Shown here one piece after another: positions 6,069-6,946 of a DNA stretch of 6,946 nucleotides. Origin of the DNA: JBHHYR01 sp046757585 (lineage in GTDB: Bacteria > Desulfobacterota > Binatia > HRBIN30); NCBI GenBank assembly GCA_046757585.1, contig JBHHYR010000209.1, positions 1-6,946 on the forward strand, given 5' to 3'. Positions within the stretch are counted from its first letter, which is position 1; each line of letters begins with the position of its first letter. The notes under the pieces are model-generated. The model was not told the origin of the DNA. It saw nothing but the letters and a program-made list of their open reading frames with translations, and did no database searches. The translations under genes were made by a program, and so were the position numbers.

Positions 6069-6078
6069 TTGTATCAAG
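6069..6078. promoter_or_regulatory. Second copy of the TTGATACA-type site
   Basis: TTGTATCAAG matches, in inverted orientation and over 10 bp, CTTGATACAA at 6003-6012. With the preceding C it forms the near-palindrome CTTGTATCAAG (6068-6078). It lies about 70-80 bp upstream of the predicted start of transcription, a distance compatible with an auxiliary operator or an activator site. Confidence 0.35.
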
Positions 6079-6130
6079 TTGGTCAAAGGGGAGGCAGCAA
6101 TAGAGGCCCGCTGTCACCTTCGGATTGAGG

Positions 6131-6946
6131 TTAACCGCCGGCACCGGTGTTGATGAGCACCGAAAGATCGTCGGAGCCGCTGTTGGTAACCACGAGATCG
6201 AGCTTACCATCACCGTTGAGGTCCGCAGCAGCGACCGCCCTGGGCTGCTTGCCGACGGCGATGTTGTATGGCGGCGCGAATCCACCCGCTGGCAGGGCGA
6301 GCAGGACGGTCGCGGTGTTTGCCAGCGTGTTGGCGGTGGCGAGGTCTGGCAAGCCGTCGCCGTTCAGGTCGGCGGTGATCACCGTACGCAGCCCCGCACC
6401 CGCGTTGAGCGGCTCGCCAACGGTGAACTGGCCGGTACCGTCGTTGTGCAATACGCGCACAGCGCCCTGCAAGTCGCCAACGGCGAGATCCGGCGTACCG
6501 TTGTGATCGAGATCCGCGATGGCGAGGGAGTACGCGGGCACCCCGCCGTACGCAATCGATCGCGCCCCCGTGAACGTGCCGTCCCCGTGCCCGAAGAACA
6601 ACGAGACATTTTCCGACCTCCAGTTGACGACGGCGAGATCCAACTGCTTGTCCCCGTTGAGGTCCGCCACCTTCACATCGGCCGGGTAGCTATCCGCTTG
6701 CAGCGTAGTCCGACGAGGGAAGGTGCCGTGGCCGTCACCGAAGAACACCGACACGGTCCCCCGACCTCGAAGCGCAGCGATGTTGCTCTCATCCGCCACG
6801 ACGATATCGAGGCTGCCGTCGCCGTTGAGATCGGCGACGGCAACGTTGAACGGGGCGATACCGCTGAAATACGCCTTGCGCGTCGCACCACCGTGGCCGT
6901 CACCCAGAAACACGACGACGCCCGACCGCACGGTGGCGACCACCAG
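6131..6946 (-). CDS. FG-GAP/VCBS repeat protein, N-terminus beyond window
   Basis: The visible 271 residues are the C-terminal part of a longer protein; the frame stays open through the window edge and the first visible codons already read as repeat sequence, so no start is called. Five repeat units carry calcium-loop signatures of the DLNGDGxxDL type: DLNGDGSLD, DLNGDKQLD, DLDHNGTPD (weaker), DLNGDGLPD and DLNGDGKLD, starting at visible residues 39, 95, 145, 193 and 242. The 48-56 residue period is typical of FG-GAP/VCBS blades that fold into beta-propellers resembling integrin alpha heads. Such proteins are generally exported and bind proteins or glycans; the signal peptide would lie off the window. 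The protein ends soon after the last blade (DDLSVLINTGAGG), with no sorting domain or membrane anchor. The next gene on the same strand is 210 bp away behind its own candidate promoter. Specific role unknown. Confidence 0.88.
   Translation of the reverse strand: MVVATVRSGVVVFLGDGHGGATRKAYFSGIAPFNVAVADLNGDGSLDIVVADESNIAALRGRGTVSVFFGDGHGTFPRRTTLQADSYPADVKVADLNGDKQLDLAVVNWRSENVSLFFGHGDGTFTGARSIAYGGVPAYSLAIADLDHNGTPDLAVGDLQGAVRVLHNDGTGQFTVGEPLNAGAGLRTVITADLNGDGLPDLATANTLANTATVLLALPAGGFAPPYNIAVGKQPRAVAAADLNGDGKLDLVVTNSGSDDLSVLINTGAGG

Noticed and set aside
5902..6285. Minus-strand frame across the 5921-6130 gap
   Set aside because: Its C-terminal end is the translation of the dispersed repeat (PLPPGEGWGEG). 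Its N-terminal part is out of frame within the FG-GAP gene, and it overlaps both flanking genes.

Overview
This is a GC-rich, gene-dense bacterial chromosome fragment. It holds six protein genes, all recognisable at least at the level of overall architecture, and no tRNA, rRNA, CRISPR array or transposase. Three features together recall genomes of deltaproteobacteria-like soil lineages such as Candidatus Binatota: secreted proteins with EF-hand pairs joined to Thr-Pro linkers, short Cys-repeat tails, and the dispersed intergenic repeat at 5926-5961. That placement is inference from style, not from a marker gene.

Left block (1-2446, minus strand): an aldehyde:ferredoxin oxidoreductase-family tungsto/molybdo-enzyme (521-2314) is followed 85 bp downstream by a small four-helix DoxX-like membrane protein (43-435). 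An inverted repeat lies in the gap between them. The pair may be co-transcribed. No ferredoxin, cofactor-synthesis or electron-transfer subunit gene is visible beside the enzyme, so its substrate cannot be named.

Middle (2315-3541): a 340-bp divergent intergenic region carries a 7-bp tandem repeat, G-tracts and a strong sigma70-type promoter (2589-2618). The promoter drives a single plus-strand gene (2655-3479) for an exported protein with a Cys-rich tail. A near-perfect rho-independent terminator (3504-3541) closes this unit and probably also serves the convergent gene.

Right block (3551-6946, minus strand): an FG-GAP/VCBS repeat protein, truncated by the window edge (6131-6946), is followed by an exported protein with an EF-hand/dockerin-like pair, a Thr-Pro linker and a Cys-rich domain (4763-5920). 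A HEAT-repeat lipoprotein (3551-4723) comes next, only 39 bp further on. The 210-bp gap before the dockerin-like gene holds a candidate promoter whose -10 box sits inside a perfect palindrome (5992-6011). A related site lies further upstream (6069-6078), and the dispersed repeat appears to supply the ribosome binding site. The three proteins share an extracytoplasmic, repeat-based and largely calcium-binding character, so they may form a surface or envelope assembly. That is the most plausible undescribed system here, but it rests on gene order and architecture only.
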